Source: Planctomycetota bacterium (GTDB lineage: Bacteria > Planctomycetota > Planctomycetia > Planctomycetales > Planctomycetaceae). Taken from it: a DNA stretch of 33,870 bases. The notes below the pieces were generated by a model. That model worked only from the letters and a program-made list of their open reading frames with translations. It made no database searches and was not told where the DNA came from. Made by a program: the position numbers and the translations under genes. Location: contig QWQG01000021.1 of NCBI GenBank assembly GCA_003670925.1, forward strand, positions 1 through 33,870, in the 5' to 3' direction. Numbering within the stretch: position 1 is the first letter of the stretch; every line of letters begins with the position of its first letter. Of the stretch, positions 1 through 7,028 are shown one piece after another.

Positions 1-83
1 ATCTGAACCGCTTCCTCCTTGAACTCGTCGGTGTAACGACGACGTGTGTCTTTTGACTTCAATGCAATCTTCTTCCGAGCCAT
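1..83 (-). CDS. IS3-family transposase OrfA, N-terminal fragment (runs off window)
   Basis: Only the first 27 codons are inside the window, read leftward from an ATG whose complement is at 81-83. The start is preceded by a purine-rich AAGGA stretch. The peptide begins MARKKIALKSKDTRRRY and continues TDEFKEEAVQ. This basic leader followed by a Y(T/S)-x-EFK-x-EAV motif is the usual opening of the helix-turn-helix OrfA of IS3-family elements, which binds the element ends and is joined to OrfB by programmed frameshifting. Whether the rest of the element is intact cannot be seen. A candidate terminal inverted repeat lies just upstream at 123-148, so the element probably ends there. It is one of several mobile-element traces in the first 3.6 kb. 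Confidence 0.75.
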   Translation of the reverse strand, partial: MARKKIALKSKDTRRRYTDEFKEEAVQ

Positions 84-122
84 CTTCCTTGTCCTTTTGG
101 ATGCTCAGAATAAGAGTTTTGC

Positions 123-148
123 CTGTCCCTGAAAGTGTCAGCACCTCA
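123..148. repeat. Putative terminal inverted repeat of the IS3-family element
   Basis: Read on the minus strand this segment begins TGAGGTGCTGACACTTTC and runs into GGGACAG. It lies about 40 bases upstream of the OrfA start. A TG-starting end of about 25 bases containing a GGGACAG-like core is common for IS3-family elements. The partner repeat is outside the window, so the assignment rests on position and resemblance only. Confidence 0.35.
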
Positions 149-216
149 TAGAGTTGCAGGAGAGCCAGCAGTCAAGAAAGCGCCAATTTCCCAAAGCAAC
201 AAACAGTAATCATCCC

Positions 217-249
217 AAAAAATCGGGAGCAAGACGAGCTTGCTCCCGA
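217..249 (-). terminator. Rho-independent terminator of the cysteine-rich gene pair
   Basis: There is a perfect 11-bp inverted repeat, TCGGGAGCAAG at 223-233 and its complement at 239-249, with a 5-base loop. On the minus strand the stem is followed directly by six T residues (217-222). It sits 43 bases past the stop codon of the minus-strand cysteine-rich gene at 293-547, so it is well placed to end that transcript. Confidence 0.85.
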
Positions 250-292
250 CATCGTTGAATGCCGAAACATGCACGAAATCATCTGGCTGTAG

Positions 293-547
293 TTACTTGA
301 CGCAGCTACTACCGCCCGCACAGCATGAACCTGCAGCACAACATCCAGCATCGCATGCACAGTCGCCGCCGACATCACAGGCACAGCCGAGTTCATTGCA
401 AACGCAATCTTGGCATTTGCAAGCGGTGCAGCAGTCGCAACATGCTGCCGCTGCACGACTCTGATTGGTTCCTTGCACATGCATTGCGGCATACGCCAAG
501 GGAGCAGCACACAGACAGACAGCAAAGACACTGATGGACTTTTTCAT
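293..547 (-). CDS. Secreted cysteine-rich small protein (84 aa)
   Basis: The product is 84 residues. It opens with a clear Sec signal peptide (MKKSISVFAVCLCAAPLAYA, cleavage likely after AYA). A short linker leads into a tail of about 50 residues holding 17 cysteines in CC, CxC and CxxC spacings, with Gly, Ala and Asp between them. I chose the ATG at 547 because it starts the signal peptide and has a GGAG ribosome site 9 bases upstream; the frame is open further upstream but that part is not protein-like. The composition resembles metallothionein-type or disulfide-rich proteins, but I recognise no named family. The gene is second in a tandem with the cysteine-rich gene at 615-1100, 67 bases away, and is followed by a strong terminator. 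Metal binding is an inference. Confidence 0.7.
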   Translation of the reverse strand: MKKSISVFAVCLCAAPLAYAAMHVQGTNQSRAAAACCDCCTACKCQDCVCNELGCACDVGGDCACDAGCCAAGSCCAGGSSCVK

Positions 548-614
548 TAAAGGAATCTCCACTGAAATTTCACGAAAAACAAGAGACACAGGAGTCAACT
601 GTTTCGGACAGTGG

Positions 615-1100
615 TTAATTCCTCCAGACACACAGGGTGGCCTGCCTCAGATTGTGAGCGATGGAATCATGGACATATTGCGTTCCTGATCGAACTGCGT
701 CGCAGGTTAGGGGTGCCGGCGGATTGACGCCCGGACTCAATTCCATGAACCCCTTGTTCCAATCCCTTTTTTGATCGTCGCGGTGGTTGTTAGCCGCGAC
801 GCCGTTGGTAGCCGGGTGTTCGTCACAGCAGCACGTTCCAAGAAAGAACGCACTAGGATTCACTGCAACTTCTGCGCAACTGCAAGAGAATCTAGAATCA
901 TTCTTGCGGTTGGATTGCTTGCAGCAACAACATCCCTGAGCGGATTCGGCTGTACAGCAACTAGTTTCGTCCTGCGATGCACAGCAAGAGAATGCGGCAC
1001 AGCAACATGAGTCACTGGGTAAAATGCTAGCAAACACGCAAACTGCAGCCAACAGTCCGCGCCTGATTTGACCAAGAATTGCAAGTCTTCTAGATTCCAT
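615..1100 (-). CDS. Secreted cysteine-rich protein (161 aa), first gene of the pair
   Basis: The product is 161 residues. The ATG at 1100 has an AAGGA ribosome site 7 bases upstream and starts a basic n-region (MESRRLAILGQIRR) followed by a hydrophobic stretch (GLLAAVCVFASIL) typical of a Sec signal peptide. The next 70 residues are packed with cysteine blocks: CCC, CC, CC, CCCC, CSC and CCC. The C-terminal third has only two further cysteines and looks ordinary. About 18 cysteines lie outside the hydrophobic segment. No family is recognised. It is probably co-transcribed with the gene at 293-547 from the promoter at 1146-1174. Runs of consecutive cysteines suggest soft-metal binding or dense cross-linking in the envelope; both are inferences. 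The poorly conserved-looking tail could indicate a decayed C-terminus. Confidence 0.6.
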   Translation of the reverse strand: MESRRLAILGQIRRGLLAAVCVFASILPSDSCCCAAFSCCASQDETSCCTAESAQGCCCCKQSNRKNDSRFSCSCAEVAVNPSAFFLGTCCCDEHPATNGVAANNHRDDQKRDWNKGFMELSPGVNPPAPLTCDAVRSGTQYVHDSIAHNLRQATLCVWRN

Positions 1101-1145
1101 CGAAACATCCTTTGCGACGCAACACGCTCGCCCAACGTCCCTTTC

Positions 1146-1174
1146 ATTATTTACGAGACGGCAAACCACGTCAA
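1146..1174 (-). promoter_or_regulatory. Sigma70-like promoter for the cysteine-rich gene pair
   Basis: On the minus strand there is a TTGACG -35 box (complement of 1169-1174), a 17-base spacer, and an AATAAT -10 box (complement of 1146-1151). Each hexamer matches five of six consensus positions with ideal spacing. The predicted start would lie near 1139, giving a leader of about 40 bases before the ATG at 1100. Confidence 0.6.
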
Positions 1175-1327
1175 GCCAATAAAAAAGAGAAGGGCGGCGG
1201 GTGCAGTCGCAATTGCCCGCCTCTCCTAGGGCGCGCAGTTCCCACGGCAACCCAGGCTTTGATACTCATCATGTCCTTGCCAGAGCGAGCGAACCAGTCC
1301 AATCCGTTCGATACCGTAATCCTGAAG

Positions 1328-1344
1328 GTCGGCAAGTTGCCGAC
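1328..1344. repeat. Perfect 8-bp inverted repeat upstream of the IS110-type transposase
   Basis: GTCGGCAA and TTGCCGAC flank a single central base, about 37 bases before the transposase start codon. IS110-family elements carry a structured noncoding (bridge/seek) RNA in their non-coding ends, so a hairpin here could be part of that RNA or of the element end. The whole 1101-1380 stretch otherwise holds only the minus-strand promoter described separately; I cannot place the left end of the element. Confidence 0.35.
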
Positions 1345-1380
1345 TGATTCGTGGCTCAGCCTCACTCAGGAAAGAACACG

Positions 1381-2426
1381 ATGAAATTCTACAAACAACA
1401 GCACGAATCCTACTGCGGTATCGATCTCCACGCCAACTCAATGCACGTCTGCGTCGTTGATCAAGCTGGCAAAAAGCCACTCCACAAGAACTTGACACCA
1501 AAAACCCCGAAGCGTTTCTTCTCGCCCTAGCACCGTTCCGCAAAAGCGACCTCATCATCGGCTGCGAATCCACCTTCAATTGGTACTGGCTCGCCGATCT
1601 TTGTACCGCACAGAAACTGCCATTCCTGCTCGGCCACGCACTGTATGTCAAAGCCATTCACGGAGGCAAAACCTAAACCGACCGCATCGATTCTGAAAAG
1701 CTCGCCATGCTGCGCGGCGGCAATTTTCCCACGGCCTACGTTTATCCGGCAGAACTTCGCGACACGCGCGATCTGCTGCGTAAACGCTGCATAATCGTCC
1801 GCCGCCGAGGAGCCACGATCACTCACGTACAGATGATCAACCATCAACAGAACCTGCCCGCGTTCGAGAAGGCGATCCGCTACAAAGCTAACCGAATCGG
1901 GATTGCCGACCGATTTGAAGGCGACAGTCTGCAGCGAATGGTGAGTCTCGACGTGGATCTGATCGACTTCTACGACAAACAGATTCAGCAGCTCGATCTG
2001 TTTCTCGAACAGCACGCAAAGCTCGACGATCCCGACACGTTCTTTCGTCTGCAAAGTATTCCAGGTGTCGGTCGCATTCTGGCCATGACGATGCTGTACG
2101 AGATTCACGACATCAAACGCTTCCCTGCCGTAGGCGATTTCCTGTCGTACTCGCGACTGGTGAAAGGCACGAACTCTTCGGCTGGAAAGAGCTACAAGCC
2201 CACGGGCAGAAAGATCGGCAATCCGCATCTGAAGTGGGCCTTCAGCGAAGCCATCACACTACTGAAACGCGAGTGCCCGCAGGCCAAAGCCTTTGCCGAA
2301 CACATCGAAAAGAAACACAACAAGGTACGCGTTAACACGCTCCTGACCATCAAACTCGGACGCGCCGTCTACTGGATGTGGAACCGCAAAGCTGCCTTCA
2401 ACCCAAACGTTTTTGCAAAGGACTAA
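1381..2426 (+). pseudogene. IS110-family transposase, disrupted by a frameshift and a stop codon
   Basis: The reading starts at ATG 1381 after an AGGAAAG ribosome site and gives the IS110 DEDD-domain opening (YCGIDLHANSMHVCVVD). Around 1485-1495 the frame must shift to continue into LDTKNPEAFLLALAPF and IIGCESTFNWYWLADL, which carries the conserved Glu. At 1674-1676 an in-frame TAA replaces what is normally a Lys codon just before TDRIDSEKLA, the segment with the last two acidic residues. The remaining 239 codons are intact: the Transposase_20 domain with the IPGVGRILAMTML helix-hairpin-helix and the SSAGKSYKPTGRKIGNPHLK region with the catalytic serine area. With a split RuvC-like domain no active recombinase can be made unless both lesions are bypassed. 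The element is probably a relic. Confidence 0.85.
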
Positions 2427-3011
2427 CAACACACAATACGCCGTCCAACCTCCGCTCGGGCTCAACGAACGGGGCTCACCCAACGTCTTTGAATATTTTT
2501 CAAATCTTCAACACGGAGAATGCACTACCGCACGAACACACTCATAAGAATTCACATTCGCACCATCGCCCTGAGATAAACATTTCGGGGCCGCGGGACG
2601 ACTGGAATGACCGGAACAGTTGCACGTCAGTGCGAGCCGACTCATAACTGGACTCTCGATTCCGACCTTCACGGTCAGCGTCAAGGCGCGCCGCACCTTC
2701 TGAATGGACCAGTGACGTCACGGATGATTTCTACAGCCGTCTTCCACAAAGGAGTTTTCATAACGACTCCGGAAGACACCGGACACGGCGTGTCGAGTAG
2801 GCCAGGGGAATTGAATCAGCCGCGGTGCGCTAGCACCCGGTTTTCAAGGTAATCTTGCATGAACCGGACGCTAGCGCGTGCCGGCTGATCGAAGAAAGCA
2901 AGTGCCATTGGGCGTGCGACCGGCGGCTGGTGAATTGAATCAATCAACAGTCCCCTAGGACCTGTGGGGAAGCCACGACCGACAAGAATGATCATCGTAC
3001 GTGCCGACACC
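2427..3011. other. Gene-free stretch between the IS110 relic and the Rpn-like gene
   Basis: I find no convincing gene here. Open frames exist on both strands (for example a GTG-started 70-codon frame at 2816-3028 minus that overlaps the Rpn-like stop), but they lack recognisable motifs or ribosome sites. The right end of the IS110 element should lie within the first part, but IS110 elements often have no terminal inverted repeats and I cannot mark it. A small GACAC/GTGTC palindrome lies near 2780-2795. Confidence 0.5.
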
Positions 3012-3581
3012 TCAGGCCATTTCGCCACGCGTGCGAAGTTGCTGCTGCAACTGATCTGCCATATCAGTCAATTGACCTTCGTCGTATCCCGCGAATTCTT
3101 CCACCGTGGAGAGAGGGATGCCCAGCAGTTCTTGAAGTAGCGTAATGCGACCCACTTTTAGACCTCGTGCTGCGCCTCGCGCTTCCCCTCGCGCTTCCCC
3201 TCGCGCTTCCCCTCGCGCTTCCCCTACCTGAATCGCATACTGTAATCGCGCCTCTTCGTCGCGTTGGAATTTCAGCCGGGCGTTGTACAGCATCAGTTGT
3301 TCGGGTGTTTGGGAAATCATTTCTAAAACTCCGGCGGCTTCGGCAATTGCGTCATCTGGAAACAAGCGGCAAACTTCGGCTGACGTCAACTTGTCGGCAT
3401 TCTGCAAAAAATAAGCCCAACGCTCAGAGGGCAAGGCATGGTACACCTTCTCCGCCGTCACGCGAAGATGATTCAATTGTAAAAGATGAATTTGCAGATC
3501 GTTCGTCAGAATCAAGTCGGATGACGATTCACGCATGAGCTTAAACGCAAAATCCACCAGCGGACTGATGCCTATCGCCAT
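3012..3581 (-). CDS. Rpn/PD-(D/E)XK transposase-like protein lacking its nuclease core
   Basis: The product is 189 residues. It begins MAIGISPLVDFAFKLM, the normal opening of the Rpn-type 'PD-(D/E)XK nuclease family transposase' proteins common in planctomycetes. It then jumps directly to SSSDLILTNDLQIHLLQL, a segment that in full-length relatives follows about 150 residues of nuclease domain. From there it is standard: LRVTAEKVYHALPSERWAYF, FPDDAIAEAAGVLEMISQTPEQ, a GEARGEAR repeat, and the GRITLLQELLGIPLSTVEE C-terminal segment. The catalytic Asp/Glu-x-Lys region is therefore missing, probably by an in-frame internal deletion. Rpn proteins are recombination-promoting nucleases; this copy should be inactive. 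I chose the start at 3581 by the family N-terminus; the frame is open upstream but without family-like sequence. Confidence 0.75.
   Translation of the reverse strand: MAIGISPLVDFAFKLMRESSSDLILTNDLQIHLLQLNHLRVTAEKVYHALPSERWAYFLQNADKLTSAEVCRLFPDDAIAEAAGVLEMISQTPEQLMLYNARLKFQRDEEARLQYAIQVGEARGEARGEARGEARGAARGLKVGRITLLQELLGIPLSTVEEFAGYDEGQLTDMADQLQQQLRTRGEMA
3175..3222. repeat. Four perfect 12-bp tandem repeats encoding GEAR units
   Basis: The unit CCTCGCGCTTCC is repeated four times without a mismatch inside the Rpn-like gene. On the minus strand it encodes the GEARGEARGEAR run, with a degenerate GAAR unit beside it. Such arrays are known to vary in copy number by slippage, and because the unit is a multiple of three the frame is preserved. 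Confidence 0.9.
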
Positions 3582-3931
3582 GTTTCTGCCACCACGAATT
3601 TTGGTTCCACTCCTCGCCGGACCACCGGACGCAGTGTAGCAGTCGTAAGACGCAACGGAATCCACGTCGAGGTGATCGGTACTGTGGGGGCAGTCGAGGA
3701 TTTCGGGAGGCCGGGCTGGACGGAGTGAGTTCCGGAAATTCGACGGTCCCGGCACTTGCGTTGCTCCGTCCGTCTCCGGATTACACTGACCAATCAACAC
3801 AGATTGACAATGGCTGGCGACTACACGCTGCGTGGGGAGGCTGCTGAATTGCCTCACGGGTAGCAATTCTGTAAAAGCAATCGAGGAACCTGAACAACCG
3901 CCCACTCAGCTTACAAGGAATCGTGTTCCCG
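3582..3931. other. Intergenic region between divergent Rpn-like and MFS genes
   Basis: This must hold the upstream signals of both divergent genes. A TTGACA hexamer occurs at 3804-3809 on the plus strand, but no acceptable -10 box follows at 16-18 bases. AAGGA at 3915-3919 is the likely ribosome site of the MFS gene. Nothing else was recognised. Confidence 0.45.
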
Positions 3932-5494
3932 ATGGCAAAAGAAAATAAATCCAATCCCCTTTCGAGTCGCGGCCGCAATGCAACACTAATCGCGGCGTTG
4001 CTCGGCTGGATGTTTGACGGTTTTGAAATGGGACTGTTTCCGCTCATCGGCCGGCCAGCTCTGACGGATCTCCTGAAAGGTACTGATCAGGCAGGATTAG
4101 AAGCGGACTGGTTTGGTGTCATCATTGCAGTTTTTCTGGTCGGTGCAGCGAGCGGAGGTGTATTGTTCGGCTGGCTGGGTGACAAGATGGGGCGCGTCCG
4201 CGCGATGTCGCTCAGCATCTTCACTTACGCTGTGTTTACAGGTCTGTGCGGATTTGCGACTGAAGCATGGCACATCGCGTTGCTGCGATTCATTGCATCA
4301 CTCGGCATGGGTGGCGAATGGTCGCTCGGCGTCGCGTTAGTGAATGAAATCTGGCCTGGTAAGTCACGGGCGTTCATCGCGGGACTGATTGGAGCGGCAT
4401 CGAACGTCGGCTTTCTGCTAGTCGCCTTGCTCAGTATGGGGCTGACGGGCTTCATCGGTGGGACGCAGTCGGTGATGTTGTCGGTTGGGATCTCAGAAGC
4501 CACATCGCAACATTTGTTGTCAAATTCTGCATGGCGATTCCTGATGATCAGCGGAGCCGTGCCGGCACTCTTAATTTTCTTCATCCGCCTGTTCGTTCCC
4601 GAATCATCGAAGTGGGAGGAAGAACGCGACAGTGGGAAGACGTCGCACTGGAACAACATTGATCTGTTGGGTGTGCTGACAGGTTGCCTTGCCGCGATTG
4701 GGATCATTTATGTCTGGTCCCCGGTGGCAAAACATCTGCCAAGCTGGTTCTCCATTTTAGCCACGGTCGTCGGACTGCTCGTGTGTCTTCTCGGCTTTTT
4801 ATACCCCGTGCGACAATTCCTGACGCGTGCAGTGGCATCAGGGAAAGTTGCCGCCGCGCAAAAAACACGAGTGATTGGTCGAATGCTTTTCGGAGCTAGC
4901 CTTGCTGGAGTGGCATTACTCGGAACATGGGGATCCATTCAATGGGCTCCTAGTTGGGCCGATACACTGCAGCCTAACGAAGCCAACGTGACGTTGGCAG
5001 ACGGCACCCTAGTTGAGGGTATCAAATACTATGCAAAGGAGAAAACGCAGGCGGCCTTGGCGATCGGGGCCATTGTCGGGACAATTCTGGCGGCTTTAGC
5101 GGCCGGAAAATTTGGGCGTCGCATTACTTACGCATTTCTGTCGCTAGGCTCGATCGCGGCGGCGGTGTATTTTTATCAGGGACACACGACCTTCAATGGA
5201 AGTTTCCTAGTTGCGGCAGTGCTCGCTGGAGGAGTGACGGCCAGCTTCTATGGATTCTTCCCGTTGTATTTCCCGGAATTGTTTCCCACCGCCGTGCGGG
5301 CCACTGGCCAAGGGTTTGCATTCAACTTTGGGCGCGTAATTGCGGCGATCGGTGGATTGCAGACCGCAAATCTGAAAGCCTATTTCGGAGGCGACCTGCC
5401 GAAGGCTGGTTCCGCCCTCGCAGCCATCTATCTAGTCGGCGTGTTTATCATCTGGCTGGGACCAGAAACTAAGGGCGAGGATCTCCCGGATTAG
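3932..5494 (+). CDS. Major facilitator superfamily transporter
   Basis: The 520-residue product has the 12-helix layout of an MFS carrier in the inner membrane. Helix 1 contains IAALLGWMFDGFEMGLF. The diagnostic loop 2-3 motif appears as GWLGDKMGRVRAM, and its second-half counterpart as GKFGRRITYA. The helix 4-5 region RFIASLGMGGEWSLGVAL matches the sugar/aromatic-acid porter branch. A central charged loop (KWEEERDSGKT) separates the halves, and a polar loop of about 40 residues (WADTLQPNEANVTLADGT and onward) lies between the seventh and eighth helices. A GTG at 3923 is in frame, but it sits 3 bases from the AAGGA ribosome site, so the ATG at 3932 is preferred. The substrate cannot be told from sequence; an organic anion or sugar is likely. 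It converges on the methyltransferase gene with a 5-base gap. Confidence 0.85.
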   Translation: MAKENKSNPLSSRGRNATLIAALLGWMFDGFEMGLFPLIGRPALTDLLKGTDQAGLEADWFGVIIAVFLVGAASGGVLFGWLGDKMGRVRAMSLSIFTYAVFTGLCGFATEAWHIALLRFIASLGMGGEWSLGVALVNEIWPGKSRAFIAGLIGAASNVGFLLVALLSMGLTGFIGGTQSVMLSVGISEATSQHLLSNSAWRFLMISGAVPALLIFFIRLFVPESSKWEEERDSGKTSHWNNIDLLGVLTGCLAAIGIIYVWSPVAKHLPSWFSILATVVGLLVCLLGFLYPVRQFLTRAVASGKVAAAQKTRVIGRMLFGASLAGVALLGTWGSIQWAPSWADTLQPNEANVTLADGTLVEGIKYYAKEKTQAALAIGAIVGTILAALAAGKFGRRITYAFLSLGSIAAAVYFYQGHTTFNGSFLVAAVLAGGVTASFYGFFPLYFPELFPTAVRATGQGFAFNFGRVIAAIGGLQTANLKAYFGGDLPKAGSALAAIYLVGVFIIWLGPETKGEDLPD

Positions 5495-5499
5495 GAGTT

Positions 5500-6906
5500 C
5501 TAATTGACGATCATCCAGACGGCCTTCAAATAGTCTGTTTCCATACACGTCGAAATCACAGGATGATCCGGCGCGGCACCGGTGCGGGCGATGATCTGCA
5601 GTGTTCTCGACTGACTGATAATCCGACTGGAACCATTGGGATCAAGATCCTCGCCTTGTGATTTCGATGCTGACACAAGGAGTTGCAGGAATTCGGATTC
5701 AGGCAACAACCCGGCGCACGTGCAGCTCAGCAATAAACCGCCGGGTTTGACAAGTCTCATTGCGAGGCGATTCATGGCAAAATGCTTGCGTGTACCCTCT
5801 TCAATTTCAACGCGTGTGCGAATCAGTTTCGGCGGATCAAGCACTACGACATCGTACTGCTTTCCATTTCGCAGCATCTCACGCATGTAGCTGAACGCAT
5901 CGGACTGCACGAACTTTGCACGGGCTTGATTCAGGTTCGCGTTCTCTCGCGCCAACTTGAGCGGTTCTTCATCAAGGTCCACACCCGTCACGTCGTCTGC
6001 TTTGCCGAGCACTTTCGCCTGCACGGAAAATCCACCCGTGTAGCAGCACAAATCGAGAACACTCTTTCCTTGGCAGAACTCGGCTAACTTCTTGCGGTTC
6101 TCACGCTGGTCGCAGAAAAATCCGGTTTTGTGTCCGCCTTCAAAGCGAACGCGAAAACGCGTGCCATGTTCTGAAATCACGACCTGCGAGGGACAGCCCT
6201 CCGACATTAGCGGTGGCGGATCACAACCTTCCTGAGACAGAAACTGTGGACTGGTGCGAACCAGCCAGTGCCCCAGCCCCATCTGCGCGGCTAGCATCGG
6301 CAGCAACAAGCTGGCACGTTGATACATGCCCAGCCCGAACGTCTCTGCGGAAAGGACATCGCCAAAGCGATCAATCACGATACCAGACAGGCCGTCTGAT
6401 TCTGAATGGACGACGCGCCAAGCATCGGACTGCGACTCCAGTTTCAGCGTATCACGCCGCAGCGAGATGGCGGCTCTAAGTTTTTCTGACCATGCCGCGA
6501 TGGTCGGAAACTCCGGCGTATTCCATAACATCCTCACCGACATTTCACTGCGGGGATTGAACACACCGTACCCCAAGGGGTCCTGCTGTCCGTCGGTATA
6601 GACAGCAACGAGATCCCCGGGCTTTGCATCTTCGATTCGCGCGATCTGTTTGCGATAAAGAATTGGATGCCGCGTCCGATTTCTGGCATGAATGACGGGG
6701 ATCGATGCGGACGCCGATGGCCCCAATTGCGTCCTCTGTCGCACCATGAGCGACGTCATTTCTTTTGACGCAGGCGCCAGCGGTGACGGTTCATCGAATG
6801 CCTCGTAAGTTTCTACTTGCCGGGGGGCGTTTTGAGACACGGGGCTGCGCTCTCGCTGGTTTCCCGGCGGGCGAGATGAACGATCATTGGGAGAACGACG
6901 TGCCAT
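5500..6906 (-). CDS. RlmI-like class I SAM-dependent rRNA methyltransferase
   Basis: The 468-residue product resembles RlmI, which makes 5-methylcytosine in 23S rRNA. After a basic, probably disordered extension of about 65 residues comes a PUA-like domain (HPILYRKQIARIEDAKPGDLVAVYTD). A linker domain with the HKTGFFCDQRENR motif follows, then the Rossmann methyltransferase: motif I VLDLCCYTGGFSVQA, acidic SAM-ribose region GVDLDEEPLKLA, motif IV VVVLDPPKLI, and a conserved Cys region LLLSCTCAGLL. RlmI itself lacks the long N-terminal tail, so internal starts such as Met49 or Met54 (ATG near 6762 or 6747) are possible; no start has a strong ribosome site. It is on the same strand as purF, 122 bases downstream. 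Target nucleotide is inferred from the family. Confidence 0.8.
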   Translation of the reverse strand: MARRSPNDRSSRPPGNQRERSPVSQNAPRQVETYEAFDEPSPLAPASKEMTSLMVRQRTQLGPSASASIPVIHARNRTRHPILYRKQIARIEDAKPGDLVAVYTDGQQDPLGYGVFNPRSEMSVRMLWNTPEFPTIAAWSEKLRAAISLRRDTLKLESQSDAWRVVHSESDGLSGIVIDRFGDVLSAETFGLGMYQRASLLLPMLAAQMGLGHWLVRTSPQFLSQEGCDPPPLMSEGCPSQVVISEHGTRFRVRFEGGHKTGFFCDQRENRKKLAEFCQGKSVLDLCCYTGGFSVQAKVLGKADDVTGVDLDEEPLKLARENANLNQARAKFVQSDAFSYMREMLRNGKQYDVVVLDPPKLIRTRVEIEEGTRKHFAMNRLAMRLVKPGGLLLSCTCAGLLPESEFLQLLVSASKSQGEDLDPNGSSRIISQSRTLQIIARTGAAPDHPVISTCMETDYLKAVWMIVN

Positions 6907-6943
6907 GGCAATTTACCGTCAAGTTGAAAGGCTGGTGTGATGG

Positions 6944-6967
6944 CCGTTCGTCAAATAAGACGAGCGG
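6944..6967. other. Hairpin between purF and the methyltransferase gene
   Basis: CCGTTCGTC and GACGAGCGG pair over nine positions (one G-T pair on the plus strand, one C-A mismatch on the minus strand) around an AAATAA loop. It lies between two minus-strand genes, 61 bases past the purF stop. It has no T-tract, so it is not a standard terminator; an RNA-stability or read-through control element is possible. Confidence 0.3.
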
Positions 6968-7028
6968 CAGACGGCAGTCTCCTGCTGTAGTTGCCTGGAA
7001 CAAACGATTGACACTCGTCCAGCCGGCG

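Noticed and set aside
172-531. 119-codon minus-strand frame overlapping the cysteine-rich gene in another frame
   Set aside because: It runs through the terminator hairpin, has no ribosome site and lacks a signal peptide; the overlapping frame has a signal peptide, ribosome site and terminator.
1527-2228. Long minus-strand frame of 233 codons antisense to the IS110 relic
   Set aside because: It mirrors the transposase codons and has no recognisable motif; the plus-strand reading is a clear IS110 transposase.
2816-3028. GTG-started 70-codon minus-strand frame after the Rpn-like gene
   Set aside because: It overlaps the Rpn-like stop, has no known motif and no clear ribosome site.
3175-3222. 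Short direct repeats as a CRISPR array
   Set aside because: The 12-bp units are contiguous without spacers and lie in a coding region.
3804-3809. TTGACA as a promoter for the MFS gene
   Set aside because: No reasonable -10 box follows at 16-18 bases.
3582-3905. Upstream extension of the Rpn-like protein
   Set aside because: The frame is open but the sequence is not family-like, and the conserved N-terminus starts at 3581.
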